Positions 51,555 to 60,664 are shown, counted from the stretch's first letter. The stretch: DNA of 64,000 nucleotides from Halorhabdus salina (GCF_013839425.1 NZ_JACDNP010000005.1:62001-126000), one strand, 5' to 3'. Numbers and translations are program-made. The notes: generated by a model from the sequence alone, not told the origin.

Positions 51555-52229
51555 TCAACGCTGGGCCAGTCCGGCGATCATCGACCGAGTGACGTCGTCG
51601 AAGGTCGCTATTGACCCTCCGTGTTCGTCCTGGAACGCCGTCGCATCGCTCTGCTTGCTGAATCCAATCAGGTCTCGCCCCATTGCGCCCTCGACACTCG
51701 AGTCGACGACAAACGTGACGTCTGCAGCAAACGCGAACGTATCTGATTCCGTGTGCGTCGAGATAAGCGTCCGGCCGCCTTCGGTGACCAAATCGTACTC
51801 GACTGCGGAGTAGTCCGTGACGTAGAACGCCGCCCGTGTCCAGCCACGATCGAGGCGCTCGAAGTCGTACTCGAAGGCCTCCCAGGTGCTATCGAAGCGG
51901 GCCGGGTTCGCGTGTCCAGATGGCTCCTTGTTCCGGTAGAACACTTCGGCGCTCGGACCCGGATGATGCGGGATGACCATTCCACAGACGTCACAGGCAT
52001 CCTCGTCAGTCAACGCGACTGCAGCTGGCGTATCCGCGCTCAAACAGCCGGCAAGCCCCATTGCTGTCCCCGCTCCTGTGAGTGTAATCACGCGCCGCCG
52101 CGTTAGCGACGAGCGACGCTTCCCTGCCTGGGTGGTGATATTGCACTCGGCGGGCGCGTACAGATTCGTGTGGCGAAGGTCCGAGACTAGATCCCGCCCC
52201 CAGTCGATCGCAGATTTGGGGTCAGTCAT
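51555..52229 (-). CDS. nosL: NosL-like copper lipoprotein
   Basis: A 224-aa protein. A twin-arginine/lipobox region (RRRVITLTGAGTAMGLAGC) lies near residue 45, so the mature lipoprotein starts there. The copper-binding motif CDVCGMVIPHHPGPSAEVFY follows, and the C-terminal half holds the NosL repeat fold. The ATG at 52229 places 43 unusual residues before the signal; a CTTTAGTG box 20-27 bases upstream supports this start, but a start nearer the signal is possible. NosL delivers Cu(I) in NosZ maturation. Confidence 0.85.
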   Translation of the reverse strand: MTDPKSAIDWGRDLVSDLRHTNLYAPAECNITTQAGKRRSSLTRRRVITLTGAGTAMGLAGCLSADTPAAVALTDEDACDVCGMVIPHHPGPSAEVFYRNKEPSGHANPARFDSTWEAFEYDFERLDRGWTRAAFYVTDYSAVEYDLVTEGGRTLISTHTESDTFAFAADVTFVVDSSVEGAMGRDLIGFSKQSDATAFQDEHGGSIATFDDVTRSMIAGLAQR

Positions 52230-52408
52230 TGTCGATAGCTTCCCCGCCAGCACTAAAGAGGCAGTGATTCGATCATCGAACATGGCCCACACGAGATACG
52301 TCGTCGATCATGGTCACATTGGCCGAATGGAGGCTTCAGGCAGTGGATTATCATGCAAGACCCGCCCAATAGCGAACGGTTTAATACGCTCGGCTTTGAG
52401 GTGAAATC
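52230..52408. promoter_or_regulatory. Divergent promoter region of the copper-assembly genes
   Basis: This 179-bp gap separates nosL (minus) from the SCO gene (plus). CTTTAGTG near 52249-52256 serves nosL and TTTAATA (52380-52386) serves SCO, so the two directions may be co-regulated. No conserved operator was identified by eye. Confidence 0.5.
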
Positions 52409-53074
52409 GTGCATCGACGCGCGTATCTGGGCTCGCTGAGTGGCGGGGTCGCCGCGCTGACAGCAGGGTGTCTTGGCACCAGTGGAACTGCGGACACGTA
52501 TCTCGCTGCGCCGGATCGTGAGTACGACTCGTCTGCTGTCCAATATCCTGCGTACGGACAGCAACTACCCGAGGTTACGATCGAGGATCCGATCGCTGGC
52601 GAGGCGATCCAGACGACTGGTGGTGACGGCGATCAGTTGCTAACGTTCTTTTACAGCCACTGTCAGACGGTCTGTCCGCGGCTGATTTCGGCAGTCCGGG
52701 GCGTCCAGGCGAAAGCCATCGAAATGGGTTGGACCGACAATATGCGTTTCCGGGCAGTCACGTTCGATCCGGACCGCGACGACGCCGAACGGCTCCGACA
52801 ATACGCCGAGCGTATGGACGTATCGCTCTCGGAAAATTGGCGGTTCCTTCGACCGGACTCGCCTGCCGATGCCAACTCAGTCGTCGAAGATACATTCGGC
52901 GTCGGCTTCGAGCGGACTCATCCCGAAGACATGGATCGGTACATGTTCACACACTTCGCGCTGGTCCTGCTGGTTAACGCCGACGATTACGTCGAGCGAG
53001 CCTATACCGGGCAAACCCCGCAGTGGCAACCGATCTATAAGGATCTCCAGACGCTACGCAATCGGGAGGGCTGA
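52409..53074 (+). CDS. SCO1/SenC copper chaperone
   Basis: A 221-aa lipoprotein starting with GTG (read as Met). The lipobox ends at Cys21 (ALTAGC). The thioredoxin-like copper site has Cys85 and Cys89 in CQTVC and His182 in MFTHFALV, as in Sco proteins that insert copper into cytochrome oxidase CuA. TTTAATA lies 23-29 bases before the GTG, supporting a leaderless start there. The TlpA gene starts three bases after its stop. Confidence 0.92.
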   Translation: MHRRAYLGSLSGGVAALTAGCLGTSGTADTYLAAPDREYDSSAVQYPAYGQQLPEVTIEDPIAGEAIQTTGGDGDQLLTFFYSHCQTVCPRLISAVRGVQAKAIEMGWTDNMRFRAVTFDPDRDDAERLRQYAERMDVSLSENWRFLRPDSPADANSVVEDTFGVGFERTHPEDMDRYMFTHFALVLLVNADDYVERAYTGQTPQWQPIYKDLQTLRNREG

Positions 53075-53076
53075 CC

Positions 53077-53586
53077 ATGCGGCGCCGGGATCTGCTTGCC
53101 GGACTCGGCGGGGCGGCTGTCGTCGCTACCGGTAGCTACGTCGCTCTATCCGGGGCCAGTGGTGACGTCGATCCGGTTACTGTCGATCTGTTCGACACCG
53201 CCGAGAGCTCCGGGAAGACGATGCAAGCTCCGACTCCCGGTGAGCTGACTGTACTCGACCTCTTTGCGACGACCTGCCCACCCTGTGTGCCAGCGCTCGA
53301 CGCGTTGAGCAACGCACGGGCCGACGCCGGTGACGTCCAATTCCTCTCGGTAACTAGTGAATATCTCGGGGGCGGCCGGACACGCACAAACGTTACTGAT
53401 TGGTGGGCCGAACACGGCGGGCACTGGCCGGTCGGGTACGACAAAGAAGGCCGACTTATGCGACAACTCGACGTTGGGTCGCTCCCTCACACGGCAGTGA
53501 TCGATTCCCGGGGCAACGTCGCGTGGTCCCATACCGGTGTCCCGGATGCTAACCGAATCCACGAGGCCATCGAGCAGGTTCGCTGA
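53077..53586 (+). CDS. TlpA-like membrane-anchored thiol-disulfide protein
   Basis: A 169-aa protein with an N-terminal helix (LLAGLGGAAVVATGSYVAL) and a thioredoxin fold with CPPC at residues 67-70 and cis-Pro stretch VGSLPHTAVID. It can reduce or exchange disulfides outside the membrane, for CuA or cytochrome c maturation. It is in the SCO-TlpA-CcdA order; the ccdA start overlaps its stop by one base. Confidence 0.9.
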   Translation: MRRRDLLAGLGGAAVVATGSYVALSGASGDVDPVTVDLFDTAESSGKTMQAPTPGELTVLDLFATTCPPCVPALDALSNARADAGDVQFLSVTSEYLGGGRTRTNVTDWWAEHGGHWPVGYDKEGRLMRQLDVGSLPHTAVIDSRGNVAWSHTGVPDANRIHEAIEQVR

Positions 53587-54257
53587 TGGGTGCGATCGCG
53601 TTTGGCGCCACAGTTTCGTTCGCGTTCGGGGCCGGGGTTACCACGTTCTTTGCGCCGTGTGCGTATCCTCTTTTGCCGGGATACGTCGGCTATTACCTGC
53701 GGGAGCGCCCGGCTAAAGGGCAATCACCGGTCACCGGCGCACTCCTGGGTGGAGTAGCCGCAAGCGGTGGGATCGTAGCGACGTTCGCTGTGGTGGGCGC
53801 ATTGACAGTAACAATCGGCGAGGCGCTGACCAAGCACGTCTCGACGCTAGAGGTTGGTGTCGGGCTGGCGTTAGTTGTCCTCGGCATCATGACGCTAACT
53901 GGATGGTCGCCTGGGTGGCGAGTCAGGCTCCCGAAACGTCAGGCGACGATTGCTGGCTTTGCCGCCTTCGGTGGATTGTACGCGATTGCCGCTACGGGCT
54001 GTGTCGCACCGATTTTTCTGGGAATCGTCTCCCAGGCCCTTACTTTCTCCGTGCCCGGGATGGTCGCCGTGCTCGCCGCGTATGCGACCGGGATGGCTGT
54101 GATGATGGTCGCGGCGACAGTCGCGATCGCGGTCGGTGTCGACGCTGGCCGCGCTCGCCTTCCGGGTGCTGCCGAACGGGCGGCGCAGCTGGCTGGCGTC
54201 GTGCTCGTGGTGGCAGGCGTCGCCCAGATTCTTCTGGCACTGTTCGTGTACAGTTGA
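53586..54257 (+). CDS. ccdA: CcdA-family cytochrome c biogenesis protein
   Basis: A 223-aa six-helix membrane protein. APCAYPLLPG near residue 24 and ATGCVAPIFLG near residue 139 hold the two redox Cys of CcdA/DsbD, which carry reducing power from the cytoplasm outward. It would reduce the adjacent TlpA, and through it SCO or apo-cytochrome. Its stop is followed by the DUF420 gene about 110 bp on. Confidence 0.9.
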   Translation: MGAIAFGATVSFAFGAGVTTFFAPCAYPLLPGYVGYYLRERPAKGQSPVTGALLGGVAASGGIVATFAVVGALTVTIGEALTKHVSTLEVGVGLALVVLGIMTLTGWSPGWRVRLPKRQATIAGFAAFGGLYAIAATGCVAPIFLGIVSQALTFSVPGMVAVLAAYATGMAVMMVAATVAIAVGVDAGRARLPGAAERAAQLAGVVLVVAGVAQILLALFVYS

Positions 54258-54366
54258 ACGACGACCCGAAAATCGAGACCATCGTCGGGGGATACACCGA
54301 CGTGGACGGGCGTCTGCTGGGGCCGAAGGGCCAACGCACATATTTCCGGCACTCGATGGGACAGAT

Positions 54367-55026
54367 ATGCACCTCACTTCCCGTCTCAGAAGGTTGGGTC
54401 GCGAGCGCCCCGTCGCCATTACAGCCGTCGTTTCGGCGATCGGGTATGCGCTCGTCGCCGGCGCGTTCACCGGCGCGATCCCCCTGTTCCCCGATCTCAG
54501 CCGTGACACCGTGTTGCTGTTTGGCCATCTCATCGCGGCCGTCAACACGGCGGCCCTCGGGACGATCCTGCTCGGGGTCAGGTTCATCAAACGCGACGAG
54601 GTCGCCAAACACCGCGCTGCGATGCTCGTGGCCTTTGCCCTCATCCTGGTCTTTCTCGTTCTGTACCTCTGGAAAGTCGGCGGTGGATTCGAGAAGTCCA
54701 TCACCGCGAGTGGGGTGCCCAAAATCGCCTATCTCGTAATGCTCGCGATCCACATTTTCCTGTCCGTCGTCGCCGTGCCAGTCGTCCTCTATGCAGTCGT
54801 GCTTGGACTCTCTCACACGCCGGCCGAACTCCGAGACACCCACCACGCCCGAGTGGGACGGATCGCCGTCGCCGCCTGGTCGTTGAGTCTGGCGCTTGGC
54901 GTCGTCACCTACGTCTTGCTCAATCACGTCTACGGGTGGGAACCACGGCACGCAACCATGCTCGCGGTGGTTGGGTTTCGACCGTTCGCCGACCGGTTCG
55001 TGTCGATACTCGATCCGACGACGTAG
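54367..55026 (+). CDS. DUF420-family membrane protein
   Basis: A 219-aa membrane protein with five or more helices. HLIAAVNTAALGTILLGVRF is the start of the DUF420 core, and AKHRAAML, HIFLSVVAVP and the late HHARVGRIAV contain conserved His residues. DUF420 includes CtaM-like factors of haem-copper oxidase assembly in Bacillus, so an oxidase-related role fits the SCO/CcdA context. CATATTTC at about 54336 precedes the ATG by 30 bases. Confidence 0.85.
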   Translation: MHLTSRLRRLGRERPVAITAVVSAIGYALVAGAFTGAIPLFPDLSRDTVLLFGHLIAAVNTAALGTILLGVRFIKRDEVAKHRAAMLVAFALILVFLVLYLWKVGGGFEKSITASGVPKIAYLVMLAIHIFLSVVAVPVVLYAVVLGLSHTPAELRDTHHARVGRIAVAAWSLSLALGVVTYVLLNHVYGWEPRHATMLAVVGFRPFADRFVSILDPTT

Positions 55027-55287
55027 GTCCGATCGTGGTCTTTTGACTTCGGGGGTGTGGGGATCCAGATCTGGCGTGCAATTGGATCAGGTACAATACT
55101 TTTCCGTGCTGTGATTCGGGTGATGAACTGTTGAAATGGATCTGATTTCAGAAGGCACTGCAAGATATAGCGGATGCAGTCAGCATTGGTCTCTGTTTGT
55201 TTTGATTGGTGATACTGAATCAGTCGCTCACTGCGAGTGTAAGTGTCCCATCGAAAAACTTTCCAGCTCGCTGCACCTTAACTCGAT
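55027..55287. other. Intergenic region before small membrane protein
   Basis: About 260 bases with no coding frame I can support on either strand. Shorter AT-rich segments near 55085-55110 and 55195-55205 could be promoters. Confidence 0.5.
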
Positions 55288-55506
55288 ATGCCATCCTCTG
55301 AATCCAATACAGAAAAATTGGCGTCATCGCTTCATCGTGGTATTTTGGGGTTGTTCCTCGGAATGGTCGGCTTGCTCGGTGTCGAGCTGGCGAGGGAAGA
55401 ACTCCTGAAGGGTCACTACCTTCTTGGTACTGTGGGTGTGGTTCTTGCACTCGGGGCAGGTTACTGGATACTCTCGCTCTTTCTGGAAGGGCTTCGTGAG
55501 CGATGA
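55288..55506 (+). CDS. 72-aa two-helix membrane protein
   Basis: A small protein, MPSSESNTEKLASSL, then two hydrophobic helices (about 18-35 and 43-65) and a charged end (LEGLRER). It lies between the DUF420 gene and the KaiC-like gene in the same direction. Function unknown. Composition and the clean hydrophobic pattern favour a real gene. Confidence 0.55.
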   Translation: MPSSESNTEKLASSLHRGILGLFLGMVGLLGVELAREELLKGHYLLGTVGVVLALGAGYWILSLFLEGLRER

Positions 55507-55622
55507 GTGCGCGCCCTACATCTTCCACGCGATTCCTGACACGAATTATATAACTAAGCCTCTGCGGTGTCCGTCGCAGGTCCACCCTGACCATTAAACC
55601 GATCTAGCCGATATGTGAACGC

Positions 55623-56777
55623 ATGACGAATTCGGACGATGACTCGTCCGACGAAGCGGACTCAACGACAGCCGAAACTGAACCACCAGATGGGGTCCAG
55701 CGGTGTGATTACTGCCGGCTCCCGATCCCGCACGATCCGACGTGTCTCGATCACGACGGAGAGACGTACAAGTTCTGCTCGGCAGCCTGTCGTGACGCGA
55801 TCAAAGACAGCGACCGCGTGTTCACCCAGTTTCACGGGGCTCGACGGTTCGACCCCGGCGTGACTGCGTTGCAAGCCGCCCTGCCCGAGGGAATGCCCCG
55901 CAATTCCTTCGTTATGCTCAGCGACCTCGCCGGGACGCGAACCGAGTCAGTCCAGGCAGAACTGATCTGGCGCGCGCTCCAGCGTGGCGAACCGGCCGTG
56001 ATCGTCGCCTTCCTCGAACCCCCGATCTCGGTCATTCAGTCGTTCGTCTCCTTAGAGTGGAACGTCCTCCCGTATCTCGAACGCGATCAGTTGCACGTTG
56101 TCGATTGCTTCACCTATCGTCTGGACGATCCTGATCGGATGCACGATCGCATGAGCGACTGGAACCGACACCTTCGATCGATCGTTACAGACGCGACGAC
56201 GACAGTCAGAGATGCGACCGAGGTGCACGAACTCGAAAGTCGCCTCGACAACGCCCTCGAACGCCTGGGGATGCACGAGTCGGGTATCGTCGTGATCGAC
56301 TCACTGACCGAACTCGGCTCACTCATCCAGCCGATTCGTGCGTACAACTTCGTCAAAGACGTCCGGGCGGACGTCTGTAAGGGTCGCTTTGTCCCCATTT
56401 TCGCCGGCGCGACCATGTCCGGTGACGGACAGGGATTCCCCCACGATATGGGCTACATGGCCGACGGAATCGTCGAGATGCGCCTCAACGAGGAGATCGT
56501 CGATGGCGCACTTATCAAGCAGATCCGCGTCAGAAAAATGAGTGGCGTCCTCACGTATCCCGAGTGGAGCGCCTACGAGTACACCAGCGGCCGGGGAATC
56601 GTCCTGTTTGACCCGTTAGAGGAGATGGCCGACAGCCGACAGGAGAAGATTGACTCGTTCGATGGCAACAGCAGTATCGATTCCACCGAAGAAGAGACGA
56701 CTCCTCCGATCGATTACCCACACTCGGAACAAGCAGGGTCGAGCGAGCTGTCAACGGAAACCGAGAGTGACAACTGA
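55623..56777 (+). CDS. KaiC/RecA-fold protein without P-loop, with N-terminal zinc motif
   Basis: A 384-aa protein. After a 25-residue acidic lead comes a TRASH-like set (Cys28, Cys31, Cys52, Cys56). The rest follows the archaeal KaiC-like/RecA fold: GMPRNSFVMLSDLAGTR replaces the Walker A loop without Gly-Lys-Thr/Ser, while a Walker B-like strand GIVVIDSLT (Asp226), GATMSG and the end VLTYPEWSAYEYTS are kept. ATP hydrolysis is doubtful. Haloarchaeal KaiC-like proteins include signalling and circadian-like regulators; this one may be a metal-sensing adaptor. CATTAAACC (55592-55600) lies 23-31 bases upstream of the ATG. Confidence 0.78.
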   Translation: MTNSDDDSSDEADSTTAETEPPDGVQRCDYCRLPIPHDPTCLDHDGETYKFCSAACRDAIKDSDRVFTQFHGARRFDPGVTALQAALPEGMPRNSFVMLSDLAGTRTESVQAELIWRALQRGEPAVIVAFLEPPISVIQSFVSLEWNVLPYLERDQLHVVDCFTYRLDDPDRMHDRMSDWNRHLRSIVTDATTTVRDATEVHELESRLDNALERLGMHESGIVVIDSLTELGSLIQPIRAYNFVKDVRADVCKGRFVPIFAGATMSGDGQGFPHDMGYMADGIVEMRLNEEIVDGALIKQIRVRKMSGVLTYPEWSAYEYTSGRGIVLFDPLEEMADSRQEKIDSFDGNSSIDSTEEETTPPIDYPHSEQAGSSELSTETESDN

Positions 56778-56840
56778 GACTGGTGGCTCATCTCATATCG
56801 ACCGGACCGCTACTTGATTGAAAATCGATTCGACAGGCGA

Positions 56841-58946
56841 CTAGTCGCGACGCTGTCGACCGATGACACCCAGCGACAGTGCGAACAGGGCCGTTACTGT
56901 CAACACCGCCGTAAATCCTGGGCCGCTGGTTGTCGTCGTTTTTCCAGTGGTGTCCGACTGCTCGGTCGTTTCCGTTGATGTCGCGGTCGCCGTCTCCGTT
57001 TCGGTTTCCGTTTCTGTCGCCGTCGATTCGGGCTCTTCCTCATCGACTTCGATCATCGCATCTGCGTTGAGAACCGAATCTTCCCGGCCATTGCGGAGTT
57101 CGTCGATCTCGCTGTCCGCGTAGTGGCCGTAGATGTCGACAGCTTCACTCGTTGTCGAGAGCTCTTCAAGTGCTTCCGTCTCGACCGTGACCGTGAGGCT
57201 TCCATCGTCGAGTGATACGTCTTGGACGGGGACGGTCTGTGACGTTTCGTTCATCACGGTGAACGTCGAAGCCTTGATGTCGCTGACGGCAGCCGGAACA
57301 TCGTAGGTCAACGTCGTCATGTCTCCGTCAGTCGACACTGACGGGGCTTCGAGCATGCGCGTCGCTCGTCGGATGCGATCTTCCGCCGGTGGGGTGATCG
57401 TTTCGCGTTCTTCGATGTAGTTCACGACAGCAGTGCCATACAGCGTGTAATCCTCGCTGACTGTCGGCAAGGTGCTGAGGTCATCCCATCCAGCCATGTA
57501 GGAGTTGACCGTCACATTGTAGGTTGCGTCCGGATCGAGCGCTTCGCCATTGACGTAGATGTCGCTGATCATCGTCGAGGCGTTTGGCTGATCGACGAAC
57601 TCGTACGTTACGCCACCCACCTGTAGCTGTGCTTGTGCTCCGTAGTTGTCAGTCGGTGCGGTGACTTGACTCGCGAGCAGACTCTCGAGCTGTTCGCCAG
57701 TCATCTTCTTGGTAACGAGGGTATTGCCGAACGGCAGCGACGTATAGACGTCGTCGTACGTGACATCCCCCTCATCGATCATAAAGTTTCCACGAATACC
57801 GCCCGCGTTGGTGACGGCCACGTCAGCACCGGTTTGTTCGACGAACGCATCACCGACGATGCGCCCCCAGTTAGTGTCATCGGCATAGTTCTGCCCCGTC
57901 GAATCAAGTGCTTCCGTGGTTTCGCCGGCGATCTGCGAAAGGTCCTCGCTCAGTCCCGATTCGACGACGTTTTTGGCCGATTCGTTCATCGACCAGTTGC
58001 CCTCACCGAGATTGTAGAGCTTTCCATCATTGAATCCGACACCGTTGTCACTGACAGTGACGTTGACCTCGCCCAGGTATTCGGCGTTGCCCCCCGCTTC
58101 AACGACGACTGACCCGGATGTGACTTTCGGTCCGTAGGTAATCTCGTCGTCACCGGACACAATCACATCGATGTTGTCCGTATTGTTGGCGAGCTCTTTG
58201 GATTCGGGGATGCCGGTGTGAGTGAGGGCAACGACCACGTCGACATTTTCCTCTTCTCGCAGTGTTTCGGCGACCTGATTGCCGGCTTTCGAGAAGTCCG
58301 TGACTGTGTAGCCATTTTCTTCGAAGTCGATTGCCGTTTTCGACTTGACGGCGTCATCAACTAGACCGAGGAGGCCGATCTTGACGCCATCGCGCGTGAC
58401 AGTTGTGTAGTTTTTGGTCCCGGGGATGTTTTCGCCGTCCTCGTTACGAATGTTGGCAACAAGCCACGGGAATTCGGATTCCTCGCTGAAATCTGCGACT
58501 GGTTTGAACCCGTAGTCGAGGTCGTGATTCCCGATGACCTCGGCAGCCGGATCAATGACATTCAAAGCGTCAGTTGGGACACGCCATTGGGAGACGGCCG
58601 ACAGGGAACTCGGGCTAACCTCGTCACCGCCACCCACAACGAGTGTTGGATTATCGAGGGCAGCCTGTCGGTCAGTGATCGCGCCCTGGAGCGTTCCAAT
58701 CGCCTCGGGGTTGGCCATCGCTGTCTGGACGTCGTTATACTGGAGGATAGTTAGATTCGTTCCGTCACTGGGCTCGACAGATTCGTTAAGCTCAGCCGGA
58801 GTAGCGTCTGCCGACAGATCTGCGCCGACGACCGCTCCCGACAATGTTGTCAGAACAACCAGCGCCGCCAGGACTGCCGCCCCACCGAGCGCTACTGTAG
58901 CTGTGCGTCTTCCGTCCGACTCTGGACTACTTCTTTTTAAGTCCAT
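56841..58946 (-). CDS. 5'-nucleotidase-like PGF-CTERM surface protein
   Basis: A 701-aa secreted protein. Signal helix at about 17-42, then a metallophosphatase-like domain and a 5'-nucleotidase C-terminal domain (NAGGIRGNF, TYNVTVNSYMAGW). A Glu/Thr-rich linker leads to PGFTAVLTVTALFALS and RRQ, the PGF-CTERM signal cut by archaeosortase A and joined to lipid. Metal ligands are partly changed: Asp72-x-Gln74 stands for D-x-H and GDDE for the GHxH motif; GNHD (139-142) and Asp108 remain. It may bind rather than cleave nucleotides. The start at 58946 has TATATAA 27-35 bases upstream. Confidence 0.85.
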   Translation of the reverse strand: MDLKRSSPESDGRRTATVALGGAAVLAALVVLTTLSGAVVGADLSADATPAELNESVEPSDGTNLTILQYNDVQTAMANPEAIGTLQGAITDRQAALDNPTLVVGGGDEVSPSSLSAVSQWRVPTDALNVIDPAAEVIGNHDLDYGFKPVADFSEESEFPWLVANIRNEDGENIPGTKNYTTVTRDGVKIGLLGLVDDAVKSKTAIDFEENGYTVTDFSKAGNQVAETLREEENVDVVVALTHTGIPESKELANNTDNIDVIVSGDDEITYGPKVTSGSVVVEAGGNAEYLGEVNVTVSDNGVGFNDGKLYNLGEGNWSMNESAKNVVESGLSEDLSQIAGETTEALDSTGQNYADDTNWGRIVGDAFVEQTGADVAVTNAGGIRGNFMIDEGDVTYDDVYTSLPFGNTLVTKKMTGEQLESLLASQVTAPTDNYGAQAQLQVGGVTYEFVDQPNASTMISDIYVNGEALDPDATYNVTVNSYMAGWDDLSTLPTVSEDYTLYGTAVVNYIEERETITPPAEDRIRRATRMLEAPSVSTDGDMTTLTYDVPAAVSDIKASTFTVMNETSQTVPVQDVSLDDGSLTVTVETEALEELSTTSEAVDIYGHYADSEIDELRNGREDSVLNADAMIEVDEEEPESTATETETETETATATSTETTEQSDTTGKTTTTSGPGFTAVLTVTALFALSLGVIGRQRRD

Positions 58947-59386
58947 TACAATATAAGGACGGGGCCCCAACCCACATATAATTTTTTGTGTAGGAGTCTA
59001 GACTTGGCGTGTAGTTGGCCGGCGGGGGATCGATATACGCGCCAAATAATTCTACATGGCTGTGCCTATAAAATATACCATTATTGCTTGATACTTATTT
59101 ATATGATTGTATCGCTCATATTTTCACGGGTGCATCCGACGTGCAGGCTACCGTTGGCAGTTGTGAGAATATTACCCTACTGCACTCACATGCTCACAGG
59201 TGCGTTTATAATGGAGATAGGGTTAAATATTCGCACGGCAGGCGTGCTGTTTGATGGACTGCCCGGTCAACTCGTCTCAATGACGGTCGATTGGGGACTC
59301 CAGAATCTCATCGATCCCAAGCCTGAATTGTCGGCGATAGCTGTGCCGTTTCTACGAGCCAGTCAACCTCCTATTCGACGTGTTCG
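58947..59386. other. AT-rich gene-free region
   Basis: About 440 bases. From 58975 to 59270 the base composition is far more AT-rich than the rest of the window and holds several TATA-like blocks (near 58980, 59070, 59100 and 59208) facing both ways. A frame through it on the plus strand continues antisense into the next gene and is not credible as a gene. It may be a remnant, a long promoter region or an unannotated RNA. Confidence 0.6.
58975..58987 (-). promoter_or_regulatory. TATA-rich promoter of the 5'-nucleotidase-like gene
   Basis: AAAAAATTATATG on the minus strand lies about 29-41 bases before the ATG at 58946 within an AT-rich island. It is the strongest TATA-like block near this gene. 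Confidence 0.45.
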
Positions 59387-60664
59387 TTATACCGCGATGC
59401 GGATGTGCGAAACCGGCGGTACGTCCGCCTCGATATCGAAGTGGTCGGCAAGCAATCCAGTGACGAGTTCCCGCGAGAACGATTGCTCGTCGTCGGGCAG
59501 AACTTTGGAAAGTTCGATCTCGCCGGGTAGTTCCTCACGCTCGGCAAGTGCCGACGAGAGTGACGCTTCATCCGAAACCTCGTCAGCGAGTTCCTCAGCG
59601 AGCGACGCCAGTCCGAGGGACGCCTCGATCGTCGCGACTAGGTACTCTCGGGCACGAGAGACCGGATTCGACAGCGAGGTAATCGTCGAAAGATAGTCTG
59701 CGGCACTGGTTTCAGCCAGGTCGATTTCGTCATCGACCCAGGACTCGATGGCTGGACGACCCGCGCTGGGATCGAGTGCCTCCGCGGCGTCGGCACAGAT
59801 GTCGGCTTCCTCGGTGGCAATCTCGTGGAAGATATTCCCAACGACCACGGCGTCCGCACCGGCGTCCCGCATCGCCTGTGCGTTCTCCCGATCGTCGAGG
59901 CCGCCGCCATACCAGACGCGCGACCACTCGATCCCGTCAGCAACAGCGTCGAGGATCTCCGCAGCTTCATCGCCACCGAACGTCCCCGAGTACTCCAGAT
60001 AGATGATCTCGGCCTCGTGATACCGTTCGGCCGCCATCGCCCGCTGTTTGGCTGCCGTCGGATCGAGGAGGTCCTCGGGCTCCACGTTGGCCTCCCGCGC
60101 GGCCGCACTGTCCGGATTCTGGATGATGTACGCCTCGAAGATCGACTCCTCGAGCATCCAGGTCGTGGCGGCCCGACTCAGGCGATTTTCGATGCTGTCG
60201 CCGAGTGGAATCGGCAGTTTCTCCGCGAGCATCGTCGGAGCGATTTCCTCTTCGATATGCTCGACGCCACGGCCGAGTTGCCCGACCAGCGACTCCGAAT
60301 CACCGTTGAGCACTTCCGGAATGGCCAGAAATTCGGCCTGTTTCCGGGTTTCGTCGGTTACCTGGGCCGGTCCAGACGGTTCCTGGAAGGCTGGGGCGGG
60401 CCGATCGGCCACCAGTTCGAGCGTCTGCTGGGTGTTGTTCCCGGTGACGTCCTTCGAGCCACCGACTTCCAGGGCGCTCGTGTGTTGAAGATACAACGGA
60501 TAGAGCAGGGGGAGTTGTTTCTCGTCCTCGGGATCGATCTTCGTGATGTGCGTCCAGTCTGCCGGGACCGGGTTGGTATCTAGCGACAGGAGGTCCCGAC
60601 TCGCGATCGTCGCCGCGGCGGCGGCCGATTCGAGCCGTTTCGCGATCTCGACGAGCGTCGTCAT
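59387..60664 (-). CDS. Enlarged GGGP synthase/PcrB-family protein
   Basis: A 425-aa TIM-barrel protein of the geranylgeranylglyceryl phosphate synthase family. Conserved blocks are THITKIDPEDE near residue 38, TSALEVGGSKDVTGNN, IYLEYSGTFGG and the phosphate-binding YGGGLDD with GADAVVVGNIFHE. Ordinary archaeal GGGPS is about 230-250 aa; this protein has a long middle insertion and about 110 residues of C-terminal helices. Normal GGGPS joins GGPP to sn-glycerol-1-phosphate. A CTTTTATAG box (60688-60696) lies about 28 bases before the ATG at 60664. Confidence 0.78.
   Translation of the reverse strand: MTTLVEIAKRLESAAAAATIASRDLLSLDTNPVPADWTHITKIDPEDEKQLPLLYPLYLQHTSALEVGGSKDVTGNNTQQTLELVADRPAPAFQEPSGPAQVTDETRKQAEFLAIPEVLNGDSESLVGQLGRGVEHIEEEIAPTMLAEKLPIPLGDSIENRLSRAATTWMLEESIFEAYIIQNPDSAAAREANVEPEDLLDPTAAKQRAMAAERYHEAEIIYLEYSGTFGGDEAAEILDAVADGIEWSRVWYGGGLDDRENAQAMRDAGADAVVVGNIFHEIATEEADICADAAEALDPSAGRPAIESWVDDEIDLAETSAADYLSTITSLSNPVSRAREYLVATIEASLGLASLAEELADEVSDEASLSSALAEREELPGEIELSKVLPDDEQSFSRELVTGLLADHFDIEADVPPVSHIRIAV

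Noticed and set aside
52283-52404. 40-codon plus-strand frame in the nosL-SCO gap
   Set aside because: It covers both divergent promoters and shows no conserved motif.
58986-59696. 236-codon plus-strand frame through the AT-rich island
   Set aside because: Its second half is antisense to the GGGP synthase homologue and the first half has no haloarchaeal protein composition.
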